Shown piece after piece: positions 20,529 through 30,113 of a stretch of DNA of 64,000 nt (position 1 is the first letter of the stretch; each line of letters begins with the position of its first letter). Source of the DNA: Stygiobacter sp. RIFOXYC2_FULL_38_25 (lineage in GTDB: Bacteria > Bacteroidota > Ignavibacteria > Ignavibacteriales > Melioribacteraceae); contig MHAZ01000006.1 in assembly GCA_001803165.1 (NCBI GenBank), positions 435,428 through 499,427 on the forward strand, written 5' to 3'. Below the pieces are notes generated by a model. It was not told the origin of the DNA. It saw nothing but the letters and a program-made list of their open reading frames with translations, and did not search any database. The position numbers and the translations under genes were made by a program.

Positions 20529-22955
20529 TTAACCTAAAAGGACCTCAACTTTTACTTTGCCGGAAATGTTCTGCGATAAAACAACATTGCCGGAGATTTT
20601 CACTCCATCAATTTTAATTTCTTTCACACCAAAAGAAACACCGTTCGGATTCACCACATTAATTTGATAAACAACATTTCTGAACAACCGCTTCACAGAA
20701 TAATTTTCCCAGTCAGCCGGAATGCAAGGATCAATCACTAAACCTTCTTCTGTTGGGCGAACACCGAGAATCCATTCAACTAATTCTTTTTGAAGCCACT
20801 GAGCGGAGCCGGTGTACCAGGACCAGCCGCCCATTCCATAGTTCGGCGAGCCGGGTCCATCAATATTACCCGGAGTTACAAATGGCTCAGCAACATATTT
20901 ATCCGGATCGTTAGCGTAATTGTTTATTGGACTTAAACGCGAAAATGCAGCCCATGCGTTCTTTGCATCTTTCATCATTGCAAATGCTTGAATTGACCAA
21001 GTTGCCGCGTGTGTATAAACTCCTCCATTTTCTCTGCGGGATGGAGCGTAACGAGTTAAGTAACCAATATATTTATCTGTTTTTGTGTAAGCCGGATAGA
21101 AAAGTATTGTCCCGTTATTTTTCAACAAGTGCTTTTCAACCGAAGCCATCGCGGTTTTCTTTCTTGCTTCATCGGTAGAATCCGCAATTACACTCCAGGT
21201 CTGAGCGTTGAGATAAATTTTTCCCTCTTCACATTCGTTGCTGCCGATTTTTATTCCGCTGTCTTTTGTAGCACGCCAGAACCACTCACCATCCCAAGCA
21301 TATTTATTGATTGCGCCTTTCAACTTCGCTGCTTCTAACAAATACTTTTCTTTCAAATCATTCTTGCCTGTTTTCTCACAAACAGAAGAAAATCTTTTGA
21401 GTATCAAATAGAAAAAGTGAGCAAGCCAAATTGATTCTCCTTTAAATTCCAAACCAACAGCACTTAAGCCGTCGTTCCAATCGCCTGCGCCAATGTAAGG
21501 TAAGCCGCGTTCACTCATTCTTGTTAAAACTTTTTCAACTGCGGCAACACTGTGATCGAAAAGTGATTCCTTCTTCTCTGCGTTATCGTAGTAAGATTCT
21601 TTTTCATTTAGAAAAGAATAATTGTTCGTTTCATCCAGATAGTGGAAAAGAATAAAAGGCAGCCAAAGTAAATCGTCTGTCATTTTTGTTGGCAAGCCGG
21701 TCTCGCTAATCGGATGCCACCAATGCAATACTGTTCCATCTTGAAATTGATGACGCGCGTGTAATTTAATTTGCGCTTCAATTCTTTCTTGATCTCCGTA
21801 TAAGTAAATCATGCTGTCTTGAAGTTGATCTCTAAAGCCAAACGCTCCGCTCTGTTGATAGTAAGCAGTACGCGCCCACAGCCTTCCGGCAACAGCTTGG
21901 TAACGAAGCCAAATATTAGTAAGCAGATTAACCGAATCATCCGGAGTGTTAACCTCAAGCGCTTGTCTATTTTCTTCCCAAAATCTTTTTACGTCTTGCA
22001 AAGCATCAGAAATTTGTTCTGGTTCTTGATAATTCTTTTTCGATGCCTCAATATATTTTTTCGCGACTTCGATTGATTTCTTTTCAGATTCGAGCGCTTC
22101 CTTATCCCCATCAATTCCCATATAGAAAGCAGCTTCTTCAGTTTTGCTTGATTCAACTTTCACTTTTACCCGCACTGTTCCAATCGAATCATTCCATTTG
22201 CCGAGTGTGTTGGAAAGTTTTTCTTGGTTTAGCGAGTGTGGATTTGCGAGGTCGCCATATTGCCCAATAAATCTTTCCTTGTCTCCTTCGTAATCAACAA
22301 TTTTTCTGTTGGAAGAAATGTAACCGAAGTAAGGGTATTCAACATTCCAATGCCCGCGGTCGCCGAGTGGAATTTCCCACAAACGTTTTGTTGCGAGCAT
22401 CGCATTTAGCTTATCATCAAAATGAGTCTCGATAAATGTTTTATGAAATTCTCTATGGTGATCTGCCGAAGAACCCAAACACCATTCAAAATAGCTATAT
22501 ATAGAAAGCTCAACTGCTTCATTCGTTTTGTTAGTTACTTTGAAATTCCAAATTTCCAAATTGTTTTTCATAGGAACGAAAACATCAAGCTCAACGAGAA
22601 TTCCTTTGTACTCTGATTTGAAGCTAGCAAAGCCAAATCCATAAGTTGCTTTATAGTTTGCAATTTCTTTTTTGCCCGGCATCCAAAGCGGGTTCCACAC
22701 TTCTCCGGTTTTTTCATTTTTGAAGTAGAAGTATTTTCCCCAATTATCTTGAATCAAATCTTGATGCCAGCGGTTCAACCGGTTAAATTCCGAATGTTCT
22801 AAAAAGCTAAACCCGCCGCCGGTTTGCGAAATAACTAAGCTATAAGTTCCGTTTGAAATTACATTTATCCACGGTTTTGGAGTTTTATAATTTGTGATTA
22901 CGTAATCATATCGATGATCTTCGAAGTAACCATACTTTGTTTCAAATCTCGGCAT
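20529..22955 (-). CDS. GH94-family glycoside phosphorylase (cellobiose/oligoglucan phosphorylase type)
   Basis: This is a cytoplasmic GH94 enzyme (808 aa, no signal peptide) that would phosphorolyse a beta-linked gluco-oligosaccharide to sugar 1-phosphate, saving ATP. The N-terminal beta-sandwich shows KYGYFEDHRYDYVIT and PWINVISNGTYSLV, with the FxWCLG block typical of the family. The (alpha/alpha)6 domain has FGFRDQLQDS, HARHQFQDGTVLHWWHP and GAGDWNDGL, whose Asp is the likely general acid. The start at 22953-22955 has AGGAAAAG upstream and leaves 25 nt to the LacI gene, so I prefer it over the longer form that overlaps LacI. Length matches cellobiose or laminaribiose phosphorylases better than the ~1100-aa 1,2-beta-oligoglucan phosphorylases, so substrate is open. 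Confidence 0.85.
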   Translation of the reverse strand: MPRFETKYGYFEDHRYDYVITNYKTPKPWINVISNGTYSLVISQTGGGFSFLEHSEFNRLNRWHQDLIQDNWGKYFYFKNEKTGEVWNPLWMPGKKEIANYKATYGFGFASFKSEYKGILVELDVFVPMKNNLEIWNFKVTNKTNEAVELSIYSYFEWCLGSSADHHREFHKTFIETHFDDKLNAMLATKRLWEIPLGDRGHWNVEYPYFGYISSNRKIVDYEGDKERFIGQYGDLANPHSLNQEKLSNTLGKWNDSIGTVRVKVKVESSKTEEAAFYMGIDGDKEALESEKKSIEVAKKYIEASKKNYQEPEQISDALQDVKRFWEENRQALEVNTPDDSVNLLTNIWLRYQAVAGRLWARTAYYQQSGAFGFRDQLQDSMIYLYGDQERIEAQIKLHARHQFQDGTVLHWWHPISETGLPTKMTDDLLWLPFILFHYLDETNNYSFLNEKESYYDNAEKKESLFDHSVAAVEKVLTRMSERGLPYIGAGDWNDGLSAVGLEFKGESIWLAHFFYLILKRFSSVCEKTGKNDLKEKYLLEAAKLKGAINKYAWDGEWFWRATKDSGIKIGSNECEEGKIYLNAQTWSVIADSTDEARKKTAMASVEKHLLKNNGTILFYPAYTKTDKYIGYLTRYAPSRRENGGVYTHAATWSIQAFAMMKDAKNAWAAFSRLSPINNYANDPDKYVAEPFVTPGNIDGPGSPNYGMGGWSWYTGSAQWLQKELVEWILGVRPTEEGLVIDPCIPADWENYSVKRLFRNVVYQINVVNPNGVSFGVKEIKIDGVKISGNVVLSQNISGKVKVEVLLG

Positions 22956-22980
22956 TTCTTTTCCTAAAAAAATTTTTTGT

Positions 22981-23976
22981 TTAACATGAATTTCTTGTAA
23001 CAAGCTCTGTAGGCACTACCACTTTTTTAACTTTGCCGTTTACATCTTTTTGAACTTTTTCTATTAATCTTTGAGCGGCGAGATTCCCGATTCTATCTGT
23101 ATCAACTTTTATTGTGGTCAGACTAGGGTTTGAATATTCGGAAAGAATAATATCATCAAAACCAACTACAGCAACTTCCTCGGGTATCTTAATCCCTTTT
23201 GATTTCAGCGCGTTGCAGCAGCCAATCGCCATCATATCGTTAGCTGCAAAAATCACGCGGGGCATATCATTGTGTTTCAACATTTTCAACGTAGCTTGCT
23301 CTCCACTCGCCATTGTGAAAGTTCCTTTTGCCAGCCAGTAATCTTTCACTTCCAATTTGAATTTTTTACACGCATCAGCGAAACCTTTTTTGCGCAAGAA
23401 CGCATCATTGTTTTCTTCAGGACCGGCAATGTGACCAATTTTCTTGTAACCTTTAGCCACTAAATGCTCAACCAATTTGAAAGATGATTTGTAGTTATCA
23501 ACAGTAATTACATCATAGTCGCCAATTTCAGAATCACCGCTTATAAGAACATACGGAACAGTGTTGGTGCTGAGTGCATGGGCAATATCGTTACTCATAA
23601 AAGGAGTGAGAAGAATAAACCCGCCAACTAACCCGCTATGCATCATTGTATTGATTGATTCCACCATGGATCTATTCTTATGAGAACTAACAACCAAAGT
23701 GAAATAACCAAACTCGTATGCAGTTTCATCTATGCTGTGAATTATCTCGGCAAAAAATTCATCAGAGATATCCGGTAGAATCAGACCGAGCATATTGGAT
23801 TTACGTTTAGCAAAATTTCTTGCAATTATGTTTGGATTGTAGTTTAATTCTTTTGCAAGCTTTAGAATTTTCTTACGTGTGACTTCTTGCACTTTTGGAT
23901 TGTCGCTTAAAGCGCGCGAAACTGTAGCAATCGAAACATTCGCTTTTTGAGCGATTTGTTTTATCGTAGATGCCAT
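22981..23976 (-). CDS. LacI-family transcriptional regulator of the glucan operon
   Basis: A 331-aa regulator. The N-terminal helix-turn-helix (TIKQIAQKANVSIATVSRALS) and hinge helix (NIIARNFAKRK) bind DNA. The rest is a periplasmic-binding-protein-like sensor domain (LGLILPDISDEFFAEIIHSID, IGHIAGPEEN, VAVVGFDDIILSEYSNPSLTTI). It is the first gene of the minus-strand operon that runs to at least 9935, and a matching palindromic operator lies 22-35 nt upstream of its start. It probably represses the whole operon, itself included, until an oligosaccharide binds. The inducer is unknown. Confidence 0.93.
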   Translation of the reverse strand: MASTIKQIAQKANVSIATVSRALSDNPKVQEVTRKKILKLAKELNYNPNIIARNFAKRKSNMLGLILPDISDEFFAEIIHSIDETAYEFGYFTLVVSSHKNRSMVESINTMMHSGLVGGFILLTPFMSNDIAHALSTNTVPYVLISGDSEIGDYDVITVDNYKSSFKLVEHLVAKGYKKIGHIAGPEENNDAFLRKKGFADACKKFKLEVKDYWLAKGTFTMASGEQATLKMLKHNDMPRVIFAANDMMAIGCCNALKSKGIKIPEEVAVVGFDDIILSEYSNPSLTTIKVDTDRIGNLAAQRLIEKVQKDVNGKVKKVVVPTELVTRNSC

Positions 23977-23997
23977 ACACTTCCGTGATAAATGAAA

Positions 23998-24011
23998 TGA
24001 AAACGTTTACA
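23998..24011. promoter_or_regulatory. LacI-type operator upstream of the glucan operon
   Basis: TGAAAACGTTTACA has the perfect core AAACGTTT with a central CG, the usual form of LacI/GalR-family operators. It lies just upstream of the lacI-type gene, where a bound repressor would block the operon promoter. Confidence 0.7.
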
Positions 24012-24338
24012 TTGACGGTTTTAACTTAATATTCGGCTTCGGAAATGTCAACAATAAATTTCGGTTGCTACGGATTTAAAATAAAAATCGGACGAAAATG
24101 ATGTATTTGGGATAAAAACTTATCAAAAAAATTCTAAAAATTATCATAGGGAAGGTATTTGAGGTCAAGTTTTGTATTCAATATATAAGACAATTATTAC
24201 TGAACATATTTTCTTCCGCTTGTATATACTTACAAGCTTACATTCCACAATTCAATTCTTTAATAAAAATTTCGTTGAGTCAATAAAAGTGTATAAATTT
24301 TCGAGCCGATTTTTTATAACACTTTATTATTGGACTTC
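24012..24338. other. Intergenic region between the glucan operon and the DedA gene
   Basis: The AT-rich region holds the divergent promoters of the LacI-headed operon and the DedA gene. A weak inverted repeat (CTTGTA/TACAAG, about 24219-24235) is the only other structure I see. No RNA gene is apparent. Confidence 0.4.
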
Positions 24339-24971
24339 ATGGAATTCCTTACATACTTAATTGATCTGTTTTTGCATTTAGATAAACATATAGCAGAATT
24401 AATTCAGCAATATGGAACTTTAACTTACGTTATTCTTTTTGCAGTTGTCTTTGCCGAAACCGGTCTGGTTTTCACACCATTCTTACCCGGTGATTCTTTA
24501 CTCTTTGCAGCCGGCGCTTTTGCCGCTAAAGGTTCGTTTGATGTGCATTTACTTTTTATACTTCTGAGCATTGCAGCCATCATTGGAGATACTGTTAACT
24601 ATTGGATTGGTCATTACTTCGGTCCAAAAGTTTTTGATATGAATATCAAGTTTCTTAAAAAAGAGTATTTGGAAAGAACTCATCAGTTTTATGAGAAGCA
24701 TGGCGGCAAGACAATTATCATTGCCCGTTTCATACCAATTATCAGAACATTTGCGCCATTTGTAGCGGGAGTAGGTTCAATGTCTTACTCAAAGTTTATC
24801 CAGTATAATATTATTGGCGGGATGTTATGGTGTGCGCTTTTTGTTTATGCCGGTTACTTCTTTGGTAATCTTGAATTCGTGAAGTCTAACTTCTCTTTCA
24901 TTGTGATTGCTATAATTCTAATTTCGGTATTGCCAGGTGTTGCGGAATTTTTGCGAAGTCGCAAAAAATAG
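24339..24971 (+). CDS. DedA-family membrane protein
   Basis: This 210-aa inner-membrane protein belongs to the DedA/SNARE-associated family, which includes undecaprenyl-phosphate and phospholipid flippases. Family marks are [21 protein letters not shown] (membrane-reentrant helix with Glu and Asp), [13 protein letters not shown], and the [16 protein letters not shown] block with the conserved Arg and Pro. Hydrophobic helices surround these. I used the ATG at 24339 rather than the TTG three codons earlier; neither has a strong ribosome binding site. It stands alone on the plus strand and converges with a small membrane protein gene, the two genes abutting with no gap. Transported lipid is not predictable here. 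Confidence 0.9.
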   Translation: MEFLTYLIDLFLHLDKHIAELIQQYGTLTYVILFAVVFAETGLVFTPFLPGDSLLFAAGAFAAKGSFDVHLLFILLSIAAIIGDTVNYWIGHYFGPKVFDMNIKFLKKEYLERTHQFYEKHGGKTIIIARFIPIIRTFAPFVAGVGSMSYSKFIQYNIIGGMLWCALFVYAGYFFGNLEFVKSNFSFIVIAIILISVLPGVAEFLRSRKK

Positions 24972-25214
24972 TTATTTCTTTAACAGAGCAACAATTTTTA
25001 AGATAGTTTTAGCAATTCCTCTTACCACTATAATTAAAAGATAGATTAATACTGAAAGAAGAATTATAACCGGAAGTTGAGTTAGCAGTTCAATCCATGA
25101 TGCATCATATTTTACTATTGCATAGATGTTCAAAGCAACTGCACAGAAGAGCGCAATAAACCATATAATGATTTCTCTTTTCAGTGTAGTATTCTTAATA
25201 ATTATATCTTTCAT
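24972..25214 (-). CDS. Small hypothetical protein with two membrane helices
   Basis: An 80-residue protein of unknown function. Two hydrophobic segments (IIIWFIALFCAVALNIYAIV and LLTQLPVIILLSVLIYLLIIVV) are separated by a short hydrophilic loop (KYDASW). The ends are rich in lysine, so both termini would be cytoplasmic. The ATG at 25212-25214 lies 1 nt after the stop of the upstream oxidoreductase gene, implying coupled translation; an ATG 8 codons earlier, inside that gene, is an alternative. The tight link makes it the last gene of the Gfo/Idh-ApbE-DUF1080 operon, but no role is evident. Confidence 0.65.
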   Translation of the reverse strand: MKDIIIKNTTLKREIIIWFIALFCAVALNIYAIVKYDASWIELLTQLPVIILLSVLIYLLIIVVRGIAKTILKIVALLKK

Positions 25215-25215
25215 T

Positions 25216-26496
25216 TTATATCCGGTATTTTTCATCAAATGTAATTCTCTCTCTTGTCTTCGCAGCTTTTTCAGCTAACAGCGCCCAGACAGAGGCATAA
25301 TAACCTTGGCGCGATAGTTCTTCAGGCGCTTTTCCTTCTCGTATATATCTTGTAAATGCTTCCAGCTGGAGTTTAGTTTCATCCATCTTATAATTTTCTG
25401 CTATGTAGTCCCCACTATATTTTACAGCAGTCTCAGGAACCCAACTCGCGCCGCCAATCGGTATTACATCAAAAATATCTTTCTCAATATCATTTATTAG
25501 ATGAAGAATAGCCGGCGGTGCAGGCGGTTTTTCAGAATAAACTTTGTTGATTTCTATTTCCATAGTTCCTTTGCTGCCGAGAACTTGTTCCTCTAAGCCG
25601 TAATGTTTATTGCAATTCTGAGAATCATAAACAAGATTAGAACCATCCGGATATTCGTAAATACAAGCGATGTTATCGTAAACTTCTCTGCCATCTTTCC
25701 AAAAATTAATACTGCCGTTACAAACTACGGAAACCGGATTGGTTTTATTAACCCAATTTGCTACTTGTATTTGATGTGAGAGTAGCTCGGTAAATAAACC
25801 CGCAGAATATTCTTCGTACAAACGCCAATTAATTTTTCTTTCCAATTCCGGCTTAGGAAGCGGTCTACGCCAGTTCATAGAACGGTGCCAGTATGCGCGT
25901 ATCTGAGAAATCTGTCCAATCTCACCGTTGTGTATTCTCTTGATTGCATCTAAATATACCGGGCTAAACATTCGCTGATGACCGATTTGCAAAATTAGAT
26001 TTGTCTTCAGATGAGTATCATACATCAATTTTGTATCGTCAAGATTTCTTGCCATAGCTTTTTCACAGAACACATGCTTGCCGGCATGTAGCGCATCAAC
26101 GGTTATATGCGCGTGTTCATGAAGCGGAGTAGCAATTACAACACCATCAATATCTTTGATGGCAAGCAGCTCGCGGTAATCGTAAAATGCTTTTGCTTTC
26201 CCATTTGTGAATTTGATCGCCCGTTGATAGTTCGGTTCATAATCATCGCAAATAGCAGCAATTTCAACATTGAGAATATCTTCAAACGTCTGAACATTTT
26301 TAAGCAGCGCACTTCCACGATCACCAATTCCAATAAATCCTAAACGCACTTTATCTTGAGCAGATTTGCCGATTTTGTCTTCGCCAAATATTTTGAGCCA
26401 TGGCATTGATGAAAGTGCAACAGTAGAGCCGGTAGCTATAGAAATTTTCTTCAGGAATTCTCGTCTGTTAATTTCAAATAATTCTTTCTGTTCCAC
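25216..26496 (-). CDS. Exported Gfo/Idh/MocA-family oxidoreductase (variant EKA motif)
   Basis: This NAD(P)-dependent sugar dehydrogenase-like protein (426 aa) has a twin-arginine signal (NRREFLKKISIATGSTVAL), so it is exported folded, probably with its nucleotide bound, as known for glucose-fructose oxidoreductase. The Rossmann fold starts at VRLGFIGIGDRG. The usual EKP motif reads CEKAMARN, and the substrate-domain block is NWRLYEEYSAGLFTELLSHQ. The start is GTG, preceded by GGA. It is the fourth gene of an operon after DUF1080, another Gfo/Idh and apbE. By analogy with 3-keto-glycoside pathways it may oxidise or reduce C3 of a sugar, but the reaction is not readable from sequence alone. 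Confidence 0.87.
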   Translation of the reverse strand: MEQKELFEINRREFLKKISIATGSTVALSSMPWLKIFGEDKIGKSAQDKVRLGFIGIGDRGSALLKNVQTFEDILNVEIAAICDDYEPNYQRAIKFTNGKAKAFYDYRELLAIKDIDGVVIATPLHEHAHITVDALHAGKHVFCEKAMARNLDDTKLMYDTHLKTNLILQIGHQRMFSPVYLDAIKRIHNGEIGQISQIRAYWHRSMNWRRPLPKPELERKINWRLYEEYSAGLFTELLSHQIQVANWVNKTNPVSVVCNGSINFWKDGREVYDNIACIYEYPDGSNLVYDSQNCNKHYGLEEQVLGSKGTMEIEINKVYSEKPPAPPAILHLINDIEKDIFDVIPIGGASWVPETAVKYSGDYIAENYKMDETKLQLEAFTRYIREGKAPEELSRQGYYASVWALLAEKAAKTRERITFDEKYRI

Positions 26497-26520
26497 TTTT
26501 AGTCCTTGAGATAAACACTT

Positions 26521-27411
26521 CTAAAATTTTGTAATTGATGCTTCACCGCTATTGTATCTTATCTTTACAATTTCAACTTCGTTTAATTTTTCTTTCAGTG
26601 CTGCAGTTTTCTCATCATTCAAACTGAGCATAGCAGTCGAAAGAATTTCAGCTTCAAGAGGAGACTTACTTTGCACACTTACAGTTTCAATCTCTTTATT
26701 AATGTTACGGGTAATTGGATTAATAACATTTGCTTTGAATTGAAGCTGCCCCGAATCATCTAAGAAATAGTTACTCGAAGTTGATACGGAACCGTTTTCT
26801 AATTCAAATGAATAAACTGACTGCCCGGAATTGATGTAATCATTTAGTCCAACTTGCCAAGTTTTTCCACTTGGGTGTTTTCCTTTAGCTAAAATTGAGC
26901 TTTCTCCAAAACTAATAAACGCACTCTCAATTGGTGAATCATTAACTAATCTTTGCACTTTTTCCAAAGCGTAACCTTTTCCAAATCCGCCTAAATCAAT
27001 CTTTGTTTGTTCATCCGTAAACCGAATTGATTTTTCTTCATCGTCAAGCTGAATGTATTGCATACAAGAAGTTAAATCGGTTTCAGTTGCCTCCGGATTT
27101 TGTTTGAAAAAATCAACCAACCTCCTCATTGTAATATCAAATGCGCCTAAGGTTAATCTATTATAGTTCAGACAAAGTTTGATAATCTCCAGCATTTCCA
27201 AATCGACCATCACCGAAGATTTAAAAGCTTCGTTATTAATTCTTGAAACAAAACTTTCCGGTATAAAATAGCTCAACTTCAATTCGACTCGGTGAACTTC
27301 ATTTTCAATCATATTGAATAAACGCTCGCAAAGTTCTTCATCTGTGTATGGAAACACAACATTTAACCGCGTTCCCATCGCAAAGAATGAATTATAGTAA
27401 ACTTTGCTCAT
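26521..27411 (-). CDS. apbE: FAD:protein FMN transferase (ApbE family)
   Basis: ApbE enzymes attach FMN covalently to a Ser or Thr of a target protein. Family blocks are visible: FAMGTRLNVVFPY at the start, LTLGAFDITMRRL, IDLGGFGKGYALEKV (FAD and Mg binding), ISFGESSILAKG and VINPITR in place of the usual HIxDPxTG. The protein is 296 aa and has no signal peptide or lipobox, unlike most ApbE proteins of Gram-negative bacteria, so it may work in the cytoplasm. It lies between two Tat-exported Gfo/Idh genes in one operon. I found no obvious flavinylation target (FMN-bind or NqrC-like protein) in the window, so its partner is unknown. Confidence 0.87.
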   Translation of the reverse strand: MSKVYYNSFFAMGTRLNVVFPYTDEELCERLFNMIENEVHRVELKLSYFIPESFVSRINNEAFKSSVMVDLEMLEIIKLCLNYNRLTLGAFDITMRRLVDFFKQNPEATETDLTSCMQYIQLDDEEKSIRFTDEQTKIDLGGFGKGYALEKVQRLVNDSPIESAFISFGESSILAKGKHPSGKTWQVGLNDYINSGQSVYSFELENGSVSTSSNYFLDDSGQLQFKANVINPITRNINKEIETVSVQSKSPLEAEILSTAMLSLNDEKTAALKEKLNEVEIVKIRYNSGEASITKF

Positions 27412-27426
27412 CGTATCAGCTCCAAA

Positions 27427-28743
27427 CTAAAACTTTAATTCCCAGCCTTTCTCATATTCTCTCCGCCAATACTTCATCGCTTCTTTATCGCCAACAATAT
27501 GTCCTTGCTCGTCAAGATTCAAAACTCTGCCGACTTTCCACGCAATGTTCGAGAGCTGCAAAATGGCGACTGATTTGTTGCACTCAGAAATTGGTGAATT
27601 CTGTTTTTCACTTTTGCGTACAGCATTTACAAAATTTTTGAAGTGGTCCACGGTCATTTTATCAATGCTCTGCAAATCTTGAGTGGAACCGGTGTTCTTC
27701 ACCTTAAACTCATCAATCTTTTTATCATCCAAACTATAAACTTCGTATCCGCCTCTATCCATCACAACAGTACCCTCAGTTCCGTGAATTGCAACTCCTC
27801 TATCCTTTCCGTGAATTTTCTTTCCTTGACAGCTCTTTCCTTCCCACGAAATCATCTTATCTTCAAACTCGTAACTCGTTTCGATAGTATCGTAAAATTC
27901 CCAATCATCTTTAAAGTGATATCTTCCGCCGGCAGAAATAATTTTTTTCGGATGATCAACTTGAAGAGCCCAGCGGCAAAGATCAACTTCGTGTGTTCCG
28001 TTATTCAAAGTTTCGCCGGTTCCATAATGCCAAAACCAATGCCAGTTATAAGGATGAACATTGTCTTTATATGGTCTGCGGGGCGCCGGTCCTTGCCAGA
28101 GCTCCCAATCTAGTTCAGCAGGAACCGGAACAACTTTACCAATACCGATTGACTTGCGCGTGTTGCTGTACCAAGCTTTTCCGAAGTAAGCTCTGCCGAT
28201 TAATCCTTCATGAATTTTTTTCATAATATCAATTGTGAATTGAGCCGACCTTTGCTGATTGCCAAGTTGTACAACTTTACCAAATTTCTTTTGCGCCTTA
28301 ACAAGCATTTCACCTTCGTAAGGATTATGACTGCTCGGTTTTTCAACATAAACATCTTTGCCCGCTTGCATTCCGTAAATGGCAATATGTGCTTGCCAAT
28401 GTTCCGGTGTTGCAATCGAAATTGCATCAACATCTTTCGATTCAAGCAGTTTTCTATAATCAACTATCTGAAGCGGATCAGTATCAAATTTATCTTTAGT
28501 TGCTTTAGCAAATTTTACAAGTTCACGTTTATCAACATCGCAAATGTGAGTTACAAATGTGTTGTCGCTCATCCGCACGCCTTCTAAATGTGCATAACCT
28601 CTTCCGTGCAAGCCGATAATCCCAAAATTAATTCTATCGTTCGCACCAATTATTCTGGCGTAACTTTTAGCGCTGCTTGCAAATGCAATTCCGGCAGTAG
28701 CGAGTGCCGCTTTCTTCAAAAATTCTCTGCGTGATTCGTTCAT
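27427..28743 (-). CDS. Exported Gfo/Idh/MocA-family oxidoreductase
   Basis: A 438-aa enzyme with a Tat signal (SRREFLKKAALATAGIAFASS) and a Rossmann domain opening with INFGIIGLHGRG. It carries the canonical YVEKPSSHNP motif and the block HPYNWHWFWHYGTGETLNNGTHEVD, which is shared in type with the 59482-60846 protein and typical of the DUF-linked periplasmic Gfo/Idh group. It sits between the double DUF1080 gene (14 nt upstream) and apbE (15 nt downstream). The likely role is a nucleotide-dependent oxidation or reduction of a glycoside or keto-glycoside in the periplasm; the exact step is inferred from gene context. Confidence 0.9.
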   Translation of the reverse strand: MNESRREFLKKAALATAGIAFASSAKSYARIIGANDRINFGIIGLHGRGYAHLEGVRMSDNTFVTHICDVDKRELVKFAKATKDKFDTDPLQIVDYRKLLESKDVDAISIATPEHWQAHIAIYGMQAGKDVYVEKPSSHNPYEGEMLVKAQKKFGKVVQLGNQQRSAQFTIDIMKKIHEGLIGRAYFGKAWYSNTRKSIGIGKVVPVPAELDWELWQGPAPRRPYKDNVHPYNWHWFWHYGTGETLNNGTHEVDLCRWALQVDHPKKIISAGGRYHFKDDWEFYDTIETSYEFEDKMISWEGKSCQGKKIHGKDRGVAIHGTEGTVVMDRGGYEVYSLDDKKIDEFKVKNTGSTQDLQSIDKMTVDHFKNFVNAVRKSEKQNSPISECNKSVAILQLSNIAWKVGRVLNLDEQGHIVGDKEAMKYWRREYEKGWELKF

Positions 28744-28757
28744 ACTTAATGCTCCAA

Positions 28758-30113
28758 TTATAATTCACGAATTTTTATACTGCGGAACCAAACTTCAAAG
28801 CCATGTTCTTGTAAAAGAATGTGACCTTCCGGTGATTCGCCAAAATTTGGCCAGTCTTTGTATTTGCTGTAAGCTACCAATGCGCGCCACATCTGTGTTC
28901 CTCTTTCATACTCAACAACTTTAAATCCGTTCATCCAATGCTCAACATGATTACCGTTAACTATAATGCGTGCGTGGTTCCATTCACCAACACCGCTAAA
29001 TCTTTTATTAACTGCCGGGATCAGATCGTATAGTGAACCGACAGTTCTATTTCCCTTTACTCCAAGTTTTGCGTCGGGATGCTTTTCATCGTCTAAGATT
29101 TGAAATTCACAACCGATTGCAGAACCTTCTCCTTTATTTAGATCCGGATCAACAAAATATTTTATTCCGCTGTTAGAGCCTTCTGTTACTTTGAATTCAA
29201 CCAGCAGCTCAAAGTTTTTATATTTTTTAGTAGTAATAATGTCGCCACCGTTTTTCGACTCGAAACCGTTTGACTTTAATGTCTTGAGGGCACCATCTGC
29301 AATTTCCCATCCGCCCGAAGGAAATTTTTCGGACTTCGCGCTGCGCCAGCCTTCGGTTGTTTTTCCATCCCACAACAGTTTCCGGCCCTCTTTCTTTTCC
29401 CGCTCTGATAATACGTTTGGAAGATAATTGTATTGTGGAATATTACTCTTTGTTTTTGTAGCAAACTTTTGAACATCCTCCGTGATTATGCGAACGTTCT
29501 TCCAGCAGATTTGCTTCCCTTCGTCTGCTTTGTTGTTCCCAATGCTGTGCACCTGAAGAGCGATAAATCCTTCGCTAGTCATATCATCAATTATATCTGC
29601 GCATGCAATTCCGTTAATCCAAGTTTTAATTGAATTGCCAATTGCTTCAACACGCATTTTGTTCCATTCATTTTGTTTGAAAGCTTTACGCCCATTTTTG
29701 TTTTCATCAAGCGTGCAAAGCCAGCCGCGTCTGCCTTCATCATAAATCCCGCCTGTCCATGCTCTTTTAGCCGCATCAATTTCAACTTGATAGCCGTGAA
29801 CTTTACCATCTTTGTAAGTTGGTATGCTCGCACTTCTTATTTGTACACCGGAATTCATATCCGGCTCGCACTTAAATTCCAATTCAAGAATGAAATCGGA
29901 ATATTTTTCCTTTGTAACAATAAAACTGTTCGGAGTATTTAGTACAGTTTCGCCAACAATAATTCCATCTTGAACAGAATATTTTGCATGCCCGTTAAGC
30001 TGTTCCCAATTTAATAAATCTTTTCCGTTGAAGAGTTTTTTCCAATTCGTCTGTGCATTAGATATTGAAATAAACATTAGAATGATTACTGCGGATTTGG
30101 CGAGTAGCTTCAT
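28758..30113 (-). CDS. Secreted protein with two DUF1080 (3-keto-disaccharide hydrolase-like) domains
   Basis: After a Sec signal ([20 protein letters not shown]) this 451-aa protein has two tandem beta-sandwich domains of the DUF1080/PF06439 family. The first runs from about 22 to 215 ([56 protein letters not shown]). The second runs from about 240 to 450 ([55 protein letters not shown]). Members of the family cleave 3-keto-glycosides. It is the first gene of the operon with two Gfo/Idh enzymes and ApbE, so it would act on a 3-keto sugar produced by them. Whether both domains are active is unknown. Confidence 0.9.
   Translation of the reverse strand: MKLLAKSAVIILMFISISNAQTNWKKLFNGKDLLNWEQLNGHAKYSVQDGIIVGETVLNTPNSFIVTKEKYSDFILELEFKCEPDMNSGVQIRSASIPTYKDGKVHGYQVEIDAAKRAWTGGIYDEGRRGWLCTLDENKNGRKAFKQNEWNKMRVEAIGNSIKTWINGIACADIIDDMTSEGFIALQVHSIGNNKADEGKQICWKNVRIITEDVQKFATKTKSNIPQYNYLPNVLSEREKKEGRKLLWDGKTTEGWRSAKSEKFPSGGWEIADGALKTLKSNGFESKNGGDIITTKKYKNFELLVEFKVTEGSNSGIKYFVDPDLNKGEGSAIGCEFQILDDEKHPDAKLGVKGNRTVGSLYDLIPAVNKRFSGVGEWNHARIIVNGNHVEHWMNGFKVVEYERGTQMWRALVAYSKYKDWPNFGESPEGHILLQEHGFEVWFRSIKIREL

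Noticed and set aside
24172-24360. A 62-codon plus-strand frame before the DedA gene
   Set aside because: It has no ribosome binding site, no recognisable domain, and overlaps the DedA start.
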